Shown in pieces: positions 34,301-45,027 of a stretch of 64,000 bases of DNA (position 1 is its first letter; each line of letters opens with the position of its first letter). Where the stretch lies: contig MU867060.1 in assembly GCA_033725935.1 (NCBI GenBank), positions 806,001 to 870,000 on the forward strand. Direction: 5' to 3'. Source of the stretch: Cladorrhinum sp. PSN259. Its lineage: Eukaryota > Ascomycota > Sordariomycetes > Sordariales > Podosporaceae. The notes below the pieces were generated by a model. It saw only the letters and a program-made list of their open reading frames with translations, did no database searches and was not told where the DNA came from. The translations under genes and the position numbers were made by a program.

Positions 34301-35746
34301 ATTTACGCAGATTCCCATAACTTTGCCAGGGTAGTAGAATTGCCAACAGACTGCAGCTACTCTGAGACGGGCATCTCTGTAAAGAAGATTTCCATTGGAG
34401 AAGATATCGCCGCGGTTGCATATCATCCGCCAATGCAGAGCTATGTTGTAGGGTGCAACACTCCCGAGCCGTTCGAGTTGCCAAAGGACGATGACTACCA
34501 CAAGGAGTGGGCGCGCGAGACACTGACATTCAAGCCGACGGTCGATCGGGGAAGTCTGAAACTCATCAGTCCTGTAACATGGACTGTGGTCGATACCATC
34601 CAGATGGAGCCCTGTGAAACAGTCCTCTGCGTGGAGACCTTAAACTTGGAGGTTTCTGAAGCTACCAATGAGCGGAGGCAGTTGATTGCCGTGGGGACTG
34701 CGCTGACCAAGGGTGAAGACCTGCCAACAAGAGGACATGTTTACGTGTACGACATTGCCGAGGTTATTCCTCAACCTGGTCGTCCGGAAACTGGCAAAAA
34801 GCTGAAGCTTATCGCTAAGGAAGATATTCCCCGCGGCGCCGTCACTGCGTTGTCTGAGATCGGTACACAAGGACTCATGCTTGTTGCCCAAGGCCAGAAG
34901 TGCATGGTGCGAGGTCTCAAGGAAGACGGAACCCTGTTGCCCGTTGCGTTCATGGACATGAACTGTTACGTCACGAGCGCAAAGGAACTCCCAGGGACCG
35001 GGCTGTGCCTTTTGGCTGATGTATTCAAGGGTGTGTGGTTCACAGGGTATACGGAAGAGCCATACAAGATGATTCTCTTTGGCAAAAGCAATACCAGGCT
35101 GGGAGTTTTGATGGCGGATTTCCTGCCGGATGGAAAGGAGCTCTCCATAGTAGCCAGCGACTCTGAGGGAAACTTGCATGTTCTGCAGTTTGATCCTGAA
35201 CGTAAGTTTTAGCTTCCGCACGACGATTAAAAGAATTTGTTCGCTTACCTGTTCTCTGCAGATCCAAAATCCCTCCAAGGTCATCTCCTCTTATCTCGCA
35301 CCATTTTCTCCACGGGTGCTCACCACCCGACCAAGTCTCTTCTCCTCCCTGCAACGACTCCAGTCCCCGAGGGTACCGACCCATCAGCGAGACCACACAT
35401 CCTCCTCTTGGCTTCATCTACCGGCGTAATTTCTGCTTTGCGTCCCCTGTCGGAAACGACATACCGTCGGTTGTCGTCACTTGCTGCCCAGCTGACAAAT
35501 TCTCTGCCACACGCTGCTGGGTTGAATCCCAAAGCTTACCGCCTCCCAAGCGTTAATTGTGCCCCTGCGGGCGTGGAAGCAGGCATCGGACGTAACATCG
35601 TGGACGGTACCATCCTGGAGAGATTCACCGAGTTGGGAACGACGAGACGACACGAAGTTGCGGGCAGGGCCGGGTACGGTGGCCCCGAAGAAATCAGGGC
35701 CGAGTTTGATGGCGTTTTGAGGTGGGGTGGATTGGGATATTTCTGA
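31322..35746 (+). CDS. cft1: mRNA 3'-end processing factor Cft1 (CPSF160), 1436 aa
   Basis: Exons are 31322-33904, 33959-35201 and 35262-35746, joined in phases 0 and 1. Cft1 is the large scaffold of the cleavage and polyadenylation factor; it organises recognition of the AAUAAA-like signal and contacts the RNA polymerase II CTD. It starts MQCYTELTPPTAVTHSLTL, the conserved Cft1 N-terminus. It has the three-beta-propeller architecture (MMS1/CPSF-A family) throughout, an acidic insert at about residues 478-505 (DMDDDELEDDEDDDDLYGED), and a C-terminal CPSF-A region from about residue 1040 (ETVLCVETLNLEVSEATNER, GVWFTGYTEEPYKMILFGKS). Length is normal for fungi. The first intron is only 54 nt and has a CACTAAC branch site. 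The gene shares a promoter with the LMBD1-like gene and sits in the same window as RPB1, its functional partner. Confidence 0.96.
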
Positions 35747-36443
35747 GATATCCTGGTTAAAGCGGCAGGTAGGAGGGGTAAGTAGATAGAGGGAGAGTGG
35801 GTAGTGGGTAGTGGGCAGGTTAGACATGACTACGGCAGAGTTTTGATAGGGACGCCCGTAGGGTTATGTATTTGAGAAGCGGTATTTCTTTCCTTGACAA
35901 TATTATAGCGTCACGGCACCTCAATAATGCCTGAGCGCCGGTGTTGAACCCTTCCTGCGATAAGGATGGCGGACTCGTAATGATCTTTTGATCTGGTCTA
36001 GACATGTCTTTAGTCTTTAGGACAGCAGAAGCACGCAAATCGGGGCTGAAACGCTTGAAATAGAGACTCTAAAGCTAAGATACATTGGTCCAGCTAATAA
36101 ACGCCATGTAGCAATAAATACGTGATAGTCAGTAAACTCTGGCTTCAACTAAGGTTCCCTTGCCCAAGTCCAAAACATAAACTCCAGGTAAGAAAACATC
36201 AGCAGCAACGTTTATGAATGACGAGTGCTGCCGTATTCATCAAATCAGATCATGCCCCATCCATCCTAGACGGGCCGTGCCATTCGACCGGTTTGAGGTA
36301 AAACGGACAACCGAAAAGCATGGAGATGTGATTTTGGGTGTTGGTGATAGAGCTCAAGGTCGGATTAGGGCTCACCTACCAAGATCAACCCCCTTGATGA
36401 GATGAGCCAGTCAACTGATACAATGTGTGAGCCTCGGTGGCCT
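35747..36443. other. Convergent 3' flank of cft1 and eIF4E
   Basis: No gene is seen. Just after cft1 there are three tandem AGTGGG(T/C) units (35796-35816), similar to the units upstream of cft1. The remainder probably holds 3' UTRs. Confidence 0.55.
35796..35816. repeat. Three tandem 7-bp AGTGGGT-type units
   Basis: AGTGGGT occurs twice, followed by AGTGGGC, directly abutting, 50 nt after the cft1 stop codon. Confidence 0.85.
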
Positions 36444-37324
36444 TTAGGCAACAAACTTCGCCTTCGCACGAGTACTGCCGCTGTGAGCACTATCAGTGTG
36501 ACCAGAGAACTCCACCTGCTCGTTGGGACCAAGCTTCAAGGTAGCCTTGAACTTTTTGCCAACACCCAGCAGGACCTCCTTGCCCTTCTCAGGAGAGCGG
36601 CCCTTGCCACCAGCAATATCACCATCGCCGCGGCCGGGGATGTGTCTGCCAGTGGTACGAGTCCAGACACCGATACGGTAGAAAGCCTTGCGCACGTTGA
36701 CAACAACACCCATAATCTCACCATCCTCCTCCTCCTCGAGAGTCTCGCCAATGGCAGCAAGCATGGTGTGCATCCAAAGCTCGTCGATGTTAACGGCACG
36801 CTTATCCTTGAATTGGTACGACCACTTGCCACCATGTTTGTTCTGGGGATCTTCCCACTCGGGCCGAACACCAGCCTTGAAAAGGTGGTAATCAGACTTG
36901 AGGGCGAGCTCGGAGACGGGGGCGATGTTGTTCTGTCGACTGAGTTAGCACGAGCCAAGCAAATGGGGGAGGAGAAGGGAGTGGGATGATCGAGAAGAGT
37001 CACGTACGTAGATACCCCAGAACTCCTCTACAGACTCAAAAGTGATGACCTCCTTCAGCAACTCATTCCAGTTGTCGCCCTAGTAGTGATAGTTAGCAGG
37101 CTGAAACGTCAAGTACCAAATAGTCAGACAGGACCAACCTTTCCGCTGGCGGGCTTGGTGAACCACAGCGTCCACCTGTTGGAGAGGGGGTGCTTGACAT
37201 TGAAGTTGTCCTTGTCGTGGAAGACGGTGATGGTCTTGTCGTTGTCCTCGGCGGATGGGCCGTCGGGTTGGTTGCCGCCCTCAGGCGAGATGGGAATGGT
37301 GGTAAGATCGACCTGCTCCGACAT
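36444..37324 (-). CDS. eIF4E: Translation initiation factor eIF4E, 248 aa
   Basis: Exons are 37324-37139, 37079-37008 and 36932-36444, all joined in phase 0. eIF4E binds the m7G cap of mRNA and, through eIF4G, recruits the small ribosomal subunit. The eIF4G-binding surface is present (KHPLSNRWTLWF and EEFWGIYNNIAP). The cap-stacking tryptophans correspond to the Trp in GDNWNEL and the Trp in RPEWED, the latter followed by the cap-binding Glu. Other family landmarks are NKHGGKWSYQFK, DELWMHTMLAAIGE and RIGVWTR. Compared with the human factor the segment before the C-terminus is longer and Gly/Lys-rich (GRHIPGRGDGDIAGGKGRSP). The N-terminal 35 residues are acidic and variable, as usual. The gene is divergent from ssb1, another translation gene. 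Confidence 0.96.
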
Positions 37325-38040
37325 TTTGAGGTTCAGGTGTGTGGAGTGAAGAGTCGGCGATGCGAAACGGTTGGTGGATTGGAAGAGGGAGTGCGGGTTT
37401 GGGCTTAAATGGAGGGGGGTCCACAGGCCAACAGAAGATTGTTGTAGATGGAAGGTGCGCAGCTTCGCTGGTTGCGATTCCGTGTTTGGTCCGGTGCAAG
37501 AGCTGGCGAATCTCTTGAAGGATATACCAGGTACGCCGCTTAGTTCAGAGTGGGCAGCTGCAGACGGCGTTGTGCTTCCGTATAATGGAAAGATCGACTC
37601 TGTCCGGCAAAGTCTTTGTGTATTTTGGAGAATGTCGCAAATGCACTTTTGTCTGGGTCAAAATCGTCAGTCGTCGCAAATTCGAATTCAGCGACGCCAG
37701 CACCCTCTCCAAACTTCTGCAGGCCCCTTGGGCTGCCCCACGGCGGCCCCCGCCATACAGGGTCCTCCCACCTTCCAAGTCACGCGGCGAGTCACGGGGA
37801 AGTGGCGATAAGATAAAGAACTGGGTTGCACCTAACCGGATGTGGGCTGGCGTGTGGGGCAAGAGGCGTAGGCTTGTCGGGCTTGGCGGGAACGAAAAAA
37901 AAAAAGTTCGACGCAACCGAAAATTTCAAAATTTAAAGAACCCTCGTCCAGCCTGCCCCACGCTGCAATCGGGTTTTCCTTCTTCGCGCCAGATTCAGCT
38001 GCTCAAACCTCAGCGTCTACACCACCACACATCTTCCATC
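37325..38040. promoter_or_regulatory. Shared divergent promoter, eIF4E / ssb1
   Basis: The 716-nt gap separates two genes of the translation machinery that are transcribed away from each other. The open frames in it have no ATG start of good context or recognised domain. An A-run at 37896-37905 and the pyrimidine-rich stretch before 38041 fit a leader region. Confidence 0.6.
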
Positions 38041-40187
38041 ATGTCTGACGAAACTTATGATGGTGCCATTGGCATCGATCTCGGTATGCCTCTCCTTTTT
38101 GACCTGGTTCTGCCCTGTTTCGAGGGCTGCCCGCACGTCCGCACAACCCGCAGCAGCCCACAGATTCAGAATCGGATTCAGAATCGGATTCAGAATCGGA
38201 TCCGATATCTTCAACAAAAAAAGACATTCGGACTACATTGCTAACTCTTATCGCAACGTCTAGGCACCACCTACTCTTGCGTTGCCATCTACGAGGGTAC
38301 CAATGTCGAGATCATTGCCAACGAGCAGGGTAGCTTCACCACTCCCTCCTTCGTCTCTTTCACCGACGAGGAGCGTTTGATTGGTGAGGCCGCCAAGAAT
38401 CAGGCTGCCATGAACCCCGTCAACACCGTCTTCGATGTCAAGTATGTATCTTCCATCAGTTCAGATGCTTGGATAACAGAGACTGACAATTTCCAGGCGT
38501 CTCATCGGTCGCCGCTTCGATGACCCCACCGTCAAGAAGGATATGGAGTCCTGGCCCTTCAAGGTTGTCGACGATGAAGGCAACCCCAAGGTTCAGGTCC
38601 AGTATCTCGGCGAGACCAAGACTTTCTCCCCCCAGGAGATCTCTGCCATGGTCCTCGTCAAGGTTAGTAGCCAATCATTCACGTAGAGCAAGAACGGACA
38701 GAAAGACTAACCACGCATCAACCGTACAGATGAAGGAGATTGCTGAGGTCAAGCTCGGCAAGAAGGTTGAGAAGGCCGTCATCACTGTGCCTGCCTACTT
38801 CAACGACAACCAGCGTCAGGCCACCAAGGATGCTGGTGCCATTTCCGGCCTCAACATCCTCCGCATCATCAACGAGCCCACCGCTGCCGCCATTGCCTAC
38901 GGTCTCGGTGCTGGCAAGTCCAGCAAGGAGCGTAATGTCCTCATCTACGATCTCGGCGGTGGTACTTTCGATGTCTCCCTCCTCAACATTCAGGGTGGTG
39001 TCTTCACCGTCAAGGCTACTGCCGGTGACACCCATCTTGGTGGTCAGGATTTCGATACCAACCTCCTTGAGTACTTCCAGAAGGAGTTCACCAGAAAGAC
39101 CAAGAAGGATCTTTCCGGCGATGCTCGTGCTCTCCGCAGACTGAGAACCGCTTGCGAGCGTGCCAAGCGTACTCTCTCCAGCGGTGCCCAGACCACCGTT
39201 GAGATTGACTCTCTCTTCGATGGCGAGGACTTCAACACCACCATCACCCGTGCCCGTTTCGAGGACCTCAACGCCAAGGCTTTCGCCGGTACCCTCGAGC
39301 CCGTTGCCCAGGTCCTCAAGGATGCTGCCATCGAGAAGTCCGCCGTTGACGAGATCGTCCTCGTCGGTGGTTCTACCCGTATCCCCCGCATTCAGAAGCT
39401 CCTCAGCGAGTTCTTCGACGGCAAGAAGCTCGAGAAGTCCATCAACCCCGATGAGGCCGTCGCCTACGGTGCCGCCGTCCAGGCCGGTATCCTCTCCGGC
39501 AAGGCCACCTCCGCTGACACCTCCGACCTCCTCCTTCTCGATGTCGTTCCCCTCTCCCTCGGTGTCGCCATGGAGGGCAACATCTTCGCCCCTGTCGTCC
39601 AGCGTGGCCAGACTGTTCCTACCATCAAGAAGCGCACCTTCACCACCGTTGCCGACAACCAGCAGACCGTTCAGTTCCCCGTTTACCAAGGTGAGCGTGT
39701 CAACTGCGAGGACAACACCTCTCTCGGTGAATTCACCCTTGCTCCTATCCCTCCCATGAAGGCTGGTGAGCCCGTCCTTGAGGTTGTCTTCGAGGTCGAT
39801 GTCAACGGTATCCTCAAGGTTACCGCCACTGAGAAGACCTCCGGCCGCAGTGCCAACATCACCATCTCCAACTCCGTTGGCAAGCTCTCTTCCGGCGAGA
39901 TCGAGAAGATGATCAACGATGCCGAGAACTTCAAGACCAAAGACGAGGCCTTCAGCAAGCGCTTTGAGGCTAAGCAGCAGCTCGAGTCCTACATCGCCCG
40001 CGTTGAAGACATCATCTCCGACCCCACTCTGTCCCTCAAGCTCAAGCGCGGCCAGAAGGACAAGATTGAGCAGTCTCTCAGCGAGGCCATGAGCAAGCTC
40101 GAGGTTGATGACAGCTCTGCTGAGGACCTCAAGAAGGCCGAACTCGGCCTTAAGCGCCTCGTCACCAAGGCCATGTCCTCCCGCTAA
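38041..40187 (+). CDS. ssb1: Ribosome-associated Hsp70 Ssb, 614 aa
   Basis: Exons are 38041-38083, 38264-38441, 38497-38662 and 38730-40187; all phases agree. The product is an Hsp70 of the fungal Ssb type, which sits at the ribosome exit tunnel with the RAC co-chaperones and folds nascent chains. The nucleotide-binding domain shows the phosphate loops ([28 protein letters not shown]), the adenosine motif [11 protein letters not shown] and the interdomain linker [13 protein letters not shown]. The substrate-binding domain follows (about 395-540), then the helical lid. The protein ends in KAMSSR without the EEVD tail of cytosolic Ssa, which is diagnostic for Ssb, as is the length. Codons are strongly biased to C-ending triplets, a sign of very high expression. 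Intron 1 is long (180 nt) and contains a 12-bp triplicated repeat. Confidence 0.98.
38164..38199. repeat. Three perfect tandem 12-bp units in ssb1 intron 1
   Basis: ATTCAGAATCGG is repeated three times without change (38164, 38176, 38188), wholly inside the first ssb1 intron. Confidence 0.95.
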
Positions 40188-41244
40188 ATTGGGATTTTAA
40201 CGCGTAACGTCTGATTTGTTGGTGGGCCTTTTTCTACACATAAAAGGAAACGGGCGCACTTTTGGGACAGGTTATTTAACGAAACATCTAAGCCACAGAG
40301 ATTTCTGGGCTTTTCGGTATGATGGAGGGCGTCTTTTATATCTCGTTTCATGAAGCGGGACAAAAGTTAGAGGGATCCCAGTTTCGATTTGCATTTCGCC
40401 TAAAACAGAGGGTGTCTGGAAGACTGCAACGATGGGGACATATTTCCTCTTTTATTTCTCACGACCCAAATCTCTTTGGCGCTATGCATTTAGAGTAAGG
40501 AGGTTAACCAAAAAGTAAAATACCACGCCCGGGTTGGGGCGAGTTGATAAAGAGAAATGACGTTTTTAAGTTCAGACTTTTATATTCTCCTTTCGTCTTG
40601 AGGAAGTGCGGGGTTCTTTTCCCATGTTTCCGTAGCCCCGCAATTCCCGTCTGCTGCCTGTAAACCAAGGACGGAAACACCGACTTCGTGTCCCTCATTG
40701 TTTCCTAGTCGACCATATCGCGTTTTATGCCTGCTGCTTCCCATCTGCTGATAGGGCTTCTGTCACTTATTATTCATTAGTTTCTTATTTCTTCGACTAC
40801 TACATACACCTGCACCGTAACTGGGTACTTTCATCTGCCGTTTTGGTTGCATCCACATAATCTCTTGCATCTGGATGCCTCTCTGAATTAACTATCGGTA
40901 TGTTCAAAAATCTTTTAATGTATATTTAAGCCCTTCAACAGCATTTTTTAGATGCCTCCGTGTCTATTCTAGGCTCAAACTGGTATATCACCTCAAGTAC
41001 CCGTGCCTACATACCTGCCTCGATATTCTGTCGTTGCCTTCTTCTGTTCCTGGGAATCCTTCTGTGACATTTGAAGTCTAGAGTCTCGTTTCTTTCTGTC
41101 ATGTATATCCTGGATAATATACTTTGCTTTGTCTCTCCACAGGTCTGGTTTTACTTTCCGTAAAGTATACTAACAGTATTTGAGAGTTGTGTATACTAGT
41201 TTGCGTGCCTCCTCAACCCAGCACACCTAGACAAGTCGATAAAC
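40188..41244. other. ssb1 3' flank and promoter of the F-box-like gene
   Basis: No gene is seen in this 1.06-kb stretch. It is moderately AT-rich with many short pyrimidine runs and no frame with coding character. Confidence 0.55.
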
Positions 41245-42375
41245 ATGGCGACAGTGCAGCATCAGGACGAGGGCTACCGAACCCAGCCGCATGGCAAGTT
41301 CAACATATTCTACAGTATGGACAAATATCTTTCTTGCCTACTTGAAGCCTATTTCACGATTTCTTCCGAGACTTGCTTCAGGACCTAGCACAAGCACTGG
41401 ACTGTTGGCTGACCTGAACGACCTCAGGATTCTTTGATCTTCCGCGCGAGCTTCAAGATCAGATTTTAGAAGAGATTTGCCTTTTTCCAAACGGTGTGTT
41501 AGTTCATTCCAAGGGCGTGATAGTTTCCCCGGTCGGATTTCCGGCAGAGGACTCGCTCCGGCACTACATGTGTTCTCACGACGAAGAGAAAGAAATGGTG
41601 GAAGATGGACTGGGAGTTGTCGAGGCAGCGCCGCCTTTGGATCTGTTTCTTTCCGGGTCTGATGAGCTTTACCAGAACGCATTGGAAATTTACTACGGAA
41701 GAAATACATTCCATCTAGACCTAAGACCCTCAGGGAAGTCGGGGGGATTTTCCTCTAGTACTAATCGACAAATACCGCGCAGCATGGTTCAGAGATTCCT
41801 GACGGGGTTCTGGAAAGGGAAGACAATGGTCAGAAGTCTGGTGCTGTATTGCCGCAGGATCTCTACGATGAGCGAGTTCATCCCCAGTCTGAAAGAGATG
41901 GTGCTTGGGGCAAGCTTGCGAAGGTTGCAAGTTAATCTTCTCGAGACGCCTCTTGTGCATTCTCGTAGAACTTTGTGGGTTACTTCATGGGAGACGAACG
42001 GGGAGAAACAAAACTTGGCTGACTTGTAGATATGACAGACGGACGTCGGGAGGGACCGACCTCACCAAAACTTCAGTATTCAGACAGCTCATAGCGCTGC
42101 TCGCAGACCCGGATTTGGAGATTAGTAGGATGAGGGTTGGCACAGGTGCTCATAGCTTGGTCTGGTGCCCATTTCATGAGGAGGTCAAGGGAGAGAAGCA
42201 ACAATATTCCGTGAGACTTGAAGGTGACCAAGAGTCACGCAAGATTTTGGCCTGCCGACTAGCTTACCCCAGCGATGCCTGGCTTGAGATTGATGTTCCA
42301 AAGTTGCTCGAGGCACATGGCGGTGTCATGACCGAATTCAAAGTTTTCAAGTTCGACGCTGATCAAGAACGATAA
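41245..42375 (+). CDS. F-box/2EXR-like protein of unknown function, 320 aa
   Basis: Exons are 41245-41314, 41428-41974 and 42030-42375, joined in phases 1 and 2; the second intron is 55 nt with a GCTGAC branch site. Near the N-terminus, residues 24-36 (RFFDLPRELQDQI) match the opening helix of the F-box-like/2EXR domains that are expanded in Sordariomycetes. The rest has a pattern of LYQNALEIYYGRNTFHLDL, common in these proteins (the 'fall of a small ridge of beta strands' after the F-box), and a C-terminal domain without known motif. Members are presumed adaptors, but no partner or substrate can be named. The donor of intron 2 was chosen at 41975 because the nearer GTAGAA at 41965 breaks the frame. 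No signal peptide or membrane segment is visible. Confidence 0.8.
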
Positions 42376-43365
42376 TGAGAAAGAGGTGCATCAATCGGCT
42401 ATCACCGAGAGACTATCAAGACATGCCAAGGCCTCTTGTCACATCTGACAATCCAAGGGGGGGACCAACCATCTCGCCGCCAAGACGGGCGAGTGCCGGC
42501 GATCAAGATCTGCCGAGACGCCGAGAAAGGCTGGATTCTTTCATTGTCTGAGATTGAGTTGAATTCCGATATTGGAAGGGCTGTCCGCGTCCCTGTTGAC
42601 ACTCGGGGGATTCGGACTGTCGGTCAGCAGCTTCACACCCACTCGGGCCCCCCTGGAATGTCATGCTCACTATACTGAGCGAGATATTCGCCATCGAGTC
42701 AGGATATGGTGGCACAATCGGCTGTATCTCTGATAACACAAGTGGTGAGACGAGGAAAGCCCGCATGACACGTACCACCACACGGAGAGAGGCGGCCAAC
42801 CACTCACAATAGCAGCATCTTGAACATCCGAATGGCAAATAAGGACCGTTATGGATTGGGGGGTCGGGATGACGGACGGAGGGACATACCGACCGCGCGC
42901 CTCCCTCCTTCACCCTGCCAAGCAGCCTTACTACCACTTTCTGTGTCATTGAAATCATCCTTTCCCCATCTTCTTCTCGCTTTCATGATCTCTCCCTCCC
43001 ACCATAGAGGATCAGGGGACAAGGGTATGCCACCTTCTCCGCAAAATGCCCCCCACGCTATGTATCTTTCCGGCATTGGACTAGAACCACGGCGCTACCA
43101 CAGCCAAAGCTCAACAAGTCTTGACAGCAACCACCCAACAAACGTTTTTTGTTCTCGTTCACTTTTTTGCTCCATCTCTCATTTCTGGTTACTTCTTTCA
43201 AATTCTAGCTTTCTCTCCGTCTCTCTTTTCTCTTTCACTCCCTCTGTACCAAAAGTCTCCCATCCATGTACGAGATCTGCCACCTGCCGTCTTGGCTTGC
43301 ATGTCACAAGAATGTTCAGAGTGCAAATACCTTGGTGTTTTGTCTCTTTATAATAAACCAAATAT

Positions 43366-43388
43366 GAACGGAGACATAAACTCCGTTC
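43366..43388 (+). repeat. Perfect inverted repeat / hairpin
   Basis: GAACGGAG and CTCCGTTC flank a 7-nt loop. In RNA the stem could extend by a U-G and an A-U pair. A pyrimidine-rich block lies upstream. Confidence 0.8.
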
Positions 43389-43493
43389 GTGTCGTTCATT
43401 TTTATCTGGTGTAAATAATTAATCGAGTCTTGGCTGCCTTTCGGTAAACAACCATGACACAGAGAGAGGAGAGACCCCCAAAAGAGACAGGAA

Positions 43494-43536
43494 GGGGGGA
43501 AGGGGGGTGATACTGATGGTGGTGGGGGAAGGGGGG
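43494..43536 (+). repeat. G-quadruplex-type cluster of G runs
   Basis: Four runs of five or six G lie at 43494-43499, 43502-43507, 43524-43528 and 43531-43536. Two pairs are separated by just two A residues, with a 16-nt central loop. Confidence 0.7.
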
Positions 43537-44685
43537 ATTGATCACCCCCTCTCCCTTGGCTCATTCGAACAAAGGCTTCTTCCCATCACATTTCACTACA
43601 CAAACCTCGGAACTGGTTCTGAGTTCTGTACATGCAGCTTTGTTGCATTTTTTTTCTTTTCCCTCATCAAGCCGTGAATAACCATTTTTCAGCTCTTGAT
43701 GCTGGCAAGAGCTTACAGTTGATACCTAGTTAGCTGCAGTGAAAAACTTGCATGTGCATATATGTGCGTTGCTAGTGCATATCCGATGCTTCTTCCTCAA
43801 TCACTCACTGCTTGCTTCCGGGTGACTTGGGACACAACCGACCGCACAATACCAAAAGAACCAATCCCGTAATCCCCTCCCTCGGTCTTTCTTTTTTTTC
43901 TGGTTCTACCGATGAAAGATGATGTGTCTGTGGGTGTGCGTTGCAAGCGCGGTAGCCTTCCCCGAAATAAAAGGCACCAACCAACGTTGACTTACTTACC
44001 CTGTTGGGAAAGCCACAACATCATCATCATCATCAACCACCACCTTCTCCTCCTCCTCCACCTCCCAACCATACCCAAGGAACCAAGCTGACGCCCAACG
44101 CTAAGGCAGCAGCCCACACAAAAAGTCTCTCATTCATGATACTTGTCCCAAGTTCGGAATTATGCCCGTACTTTGTACCACCCACCATTAAGCTAAAGTA
44201 CTTCCCTGCAATCTCGTTGCCAAGCTTCCAACCCTTGTATCAAGCCTTTTGGATCTTCACACCCACTTTCTCGGTCATTTCAGAGCAAGTTCTTGGCTTC
44301 ACAAAAAATTTAAATCGAGAGAATAAACACATCTTTTTTTAATTCTGATCATTTACGGGGGTGGTAGACCCCCCAATGGGGTAATAAATAAATAATTTGC
44401 TTTCCCGAAAAAAAATAAAACCCGAAAAAGAAACCAAGATACATCCGAATACCCCGGGGCAGTAGTTTCGTAATTCCGCCGTAGTTCCGAATAAGACGCT
44501 ATGATGTTTGAAAAAGAGGAAGAAAATGCCTGCCCAATCTTTGCTTGCCCAACACTAAAAATGACCATTTTTGCTGCGTTGTCGTAGTTTGACCCCATCG
44601 CTCCGTGATACATATTTTTTAATAAAAATTCCAGATAAAAGCATTCTTGAAATTTGAAGAGAGATAGAGAGAGCAAAACCAGGGT

Positions 44686-45027
44686 TTATTCCTCGACGGC
44701 GACCTCATGGAAATCGCCCTTGTTGTTCTCGTCAATGTGCTCGCCCCAGTGGACGGGGCCGAGCTTGAGGAAACGGAACTGGCCCTTGGATGTGTCACTG
44801 CTAAGGGACGAGGCACGGCGCTGCTTCTGAGCGGCCGCGGCCGAGTTGATCTCGGCAAGGGCTTCGGTCGTCAATGGTTGAGTCTGAGGCTTGCGCGGGT
44901 AGGACTCTGAGGTGCTGGGCGCGAGAGAAAGGAATGCGGATGGGCGACGGGGACGCATGGTCTCCTGGGTGAAGTCCTGAGCCTTCTCAGAGAGCTGACG
45001 AAGTTGCTCTGGGGTTGCGCTAGACAT
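44686..45027 (-). CDS. Small conserved fungal protein, 113 aa, function unknown
   Basis: This single-exon gene starts at an AAAATGTC context. It encodes a soluble protein with an N-terminal helix (TPEQLRQLSEKAQDFTQETM), a basic RPRRPS patch, a Ser/Pro/Gln-rich middle, an Ala-rich helix (LTTEALAEINSAAAAQKQRR) and a C-terminal motif at residues 84-97 (FRFLKLGPVHWGEH). The C-terminal motif resembles the conserved block of a family of short ascomycete proteins seen as hypothetical proteins; the resemblance is from memory and no role is known. No signal peptide, membrane segment or cysteine pattern is visible. A TATA-like ATATAA element on its strand at about 45172-45177, about 150 nt upstream of the ATG, supports expression. 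Confidence 0.75.
   Translation of the reverse strand: MSSATPEQLRQLSEKAQDFTQETMRPRRPSAFLSLAPSTSESYPRKPQTQPLTTEALAEINSAAAAQKQRRASSLSSDTSKGQFRFLKLGPVHWGEHIDENNKGDFHEVAVEE

Larger units (their letters stand above)
42376..44685. other. 2.3-kb convergent intergenic region with structured elements
   Basis: No conserved gene is seen. The stretch holds a pyrimidine-rich block (about 43140-43260), an 8-bp-stem hairpin (43366-43388), a G-rich quadruplex-type cluster (43494-43536), and a CAT/CCT repeat stretch (about 44012-44070). The pyrimidine block followed by the hairpin could mark an unannotated short transcript; the only frame there is 33 codons (MYEICHLPSWL...). Confidence 0.45.

Noticed and set aside
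38718..39689. 323-codon minus-strand frame antisense to ssb1
   Set aside because: It is a shadow of the strongly codon-biased Hsp70 gene; its Glu/Gly/Leu-rich composition is the usual mirror of C-ending codons.
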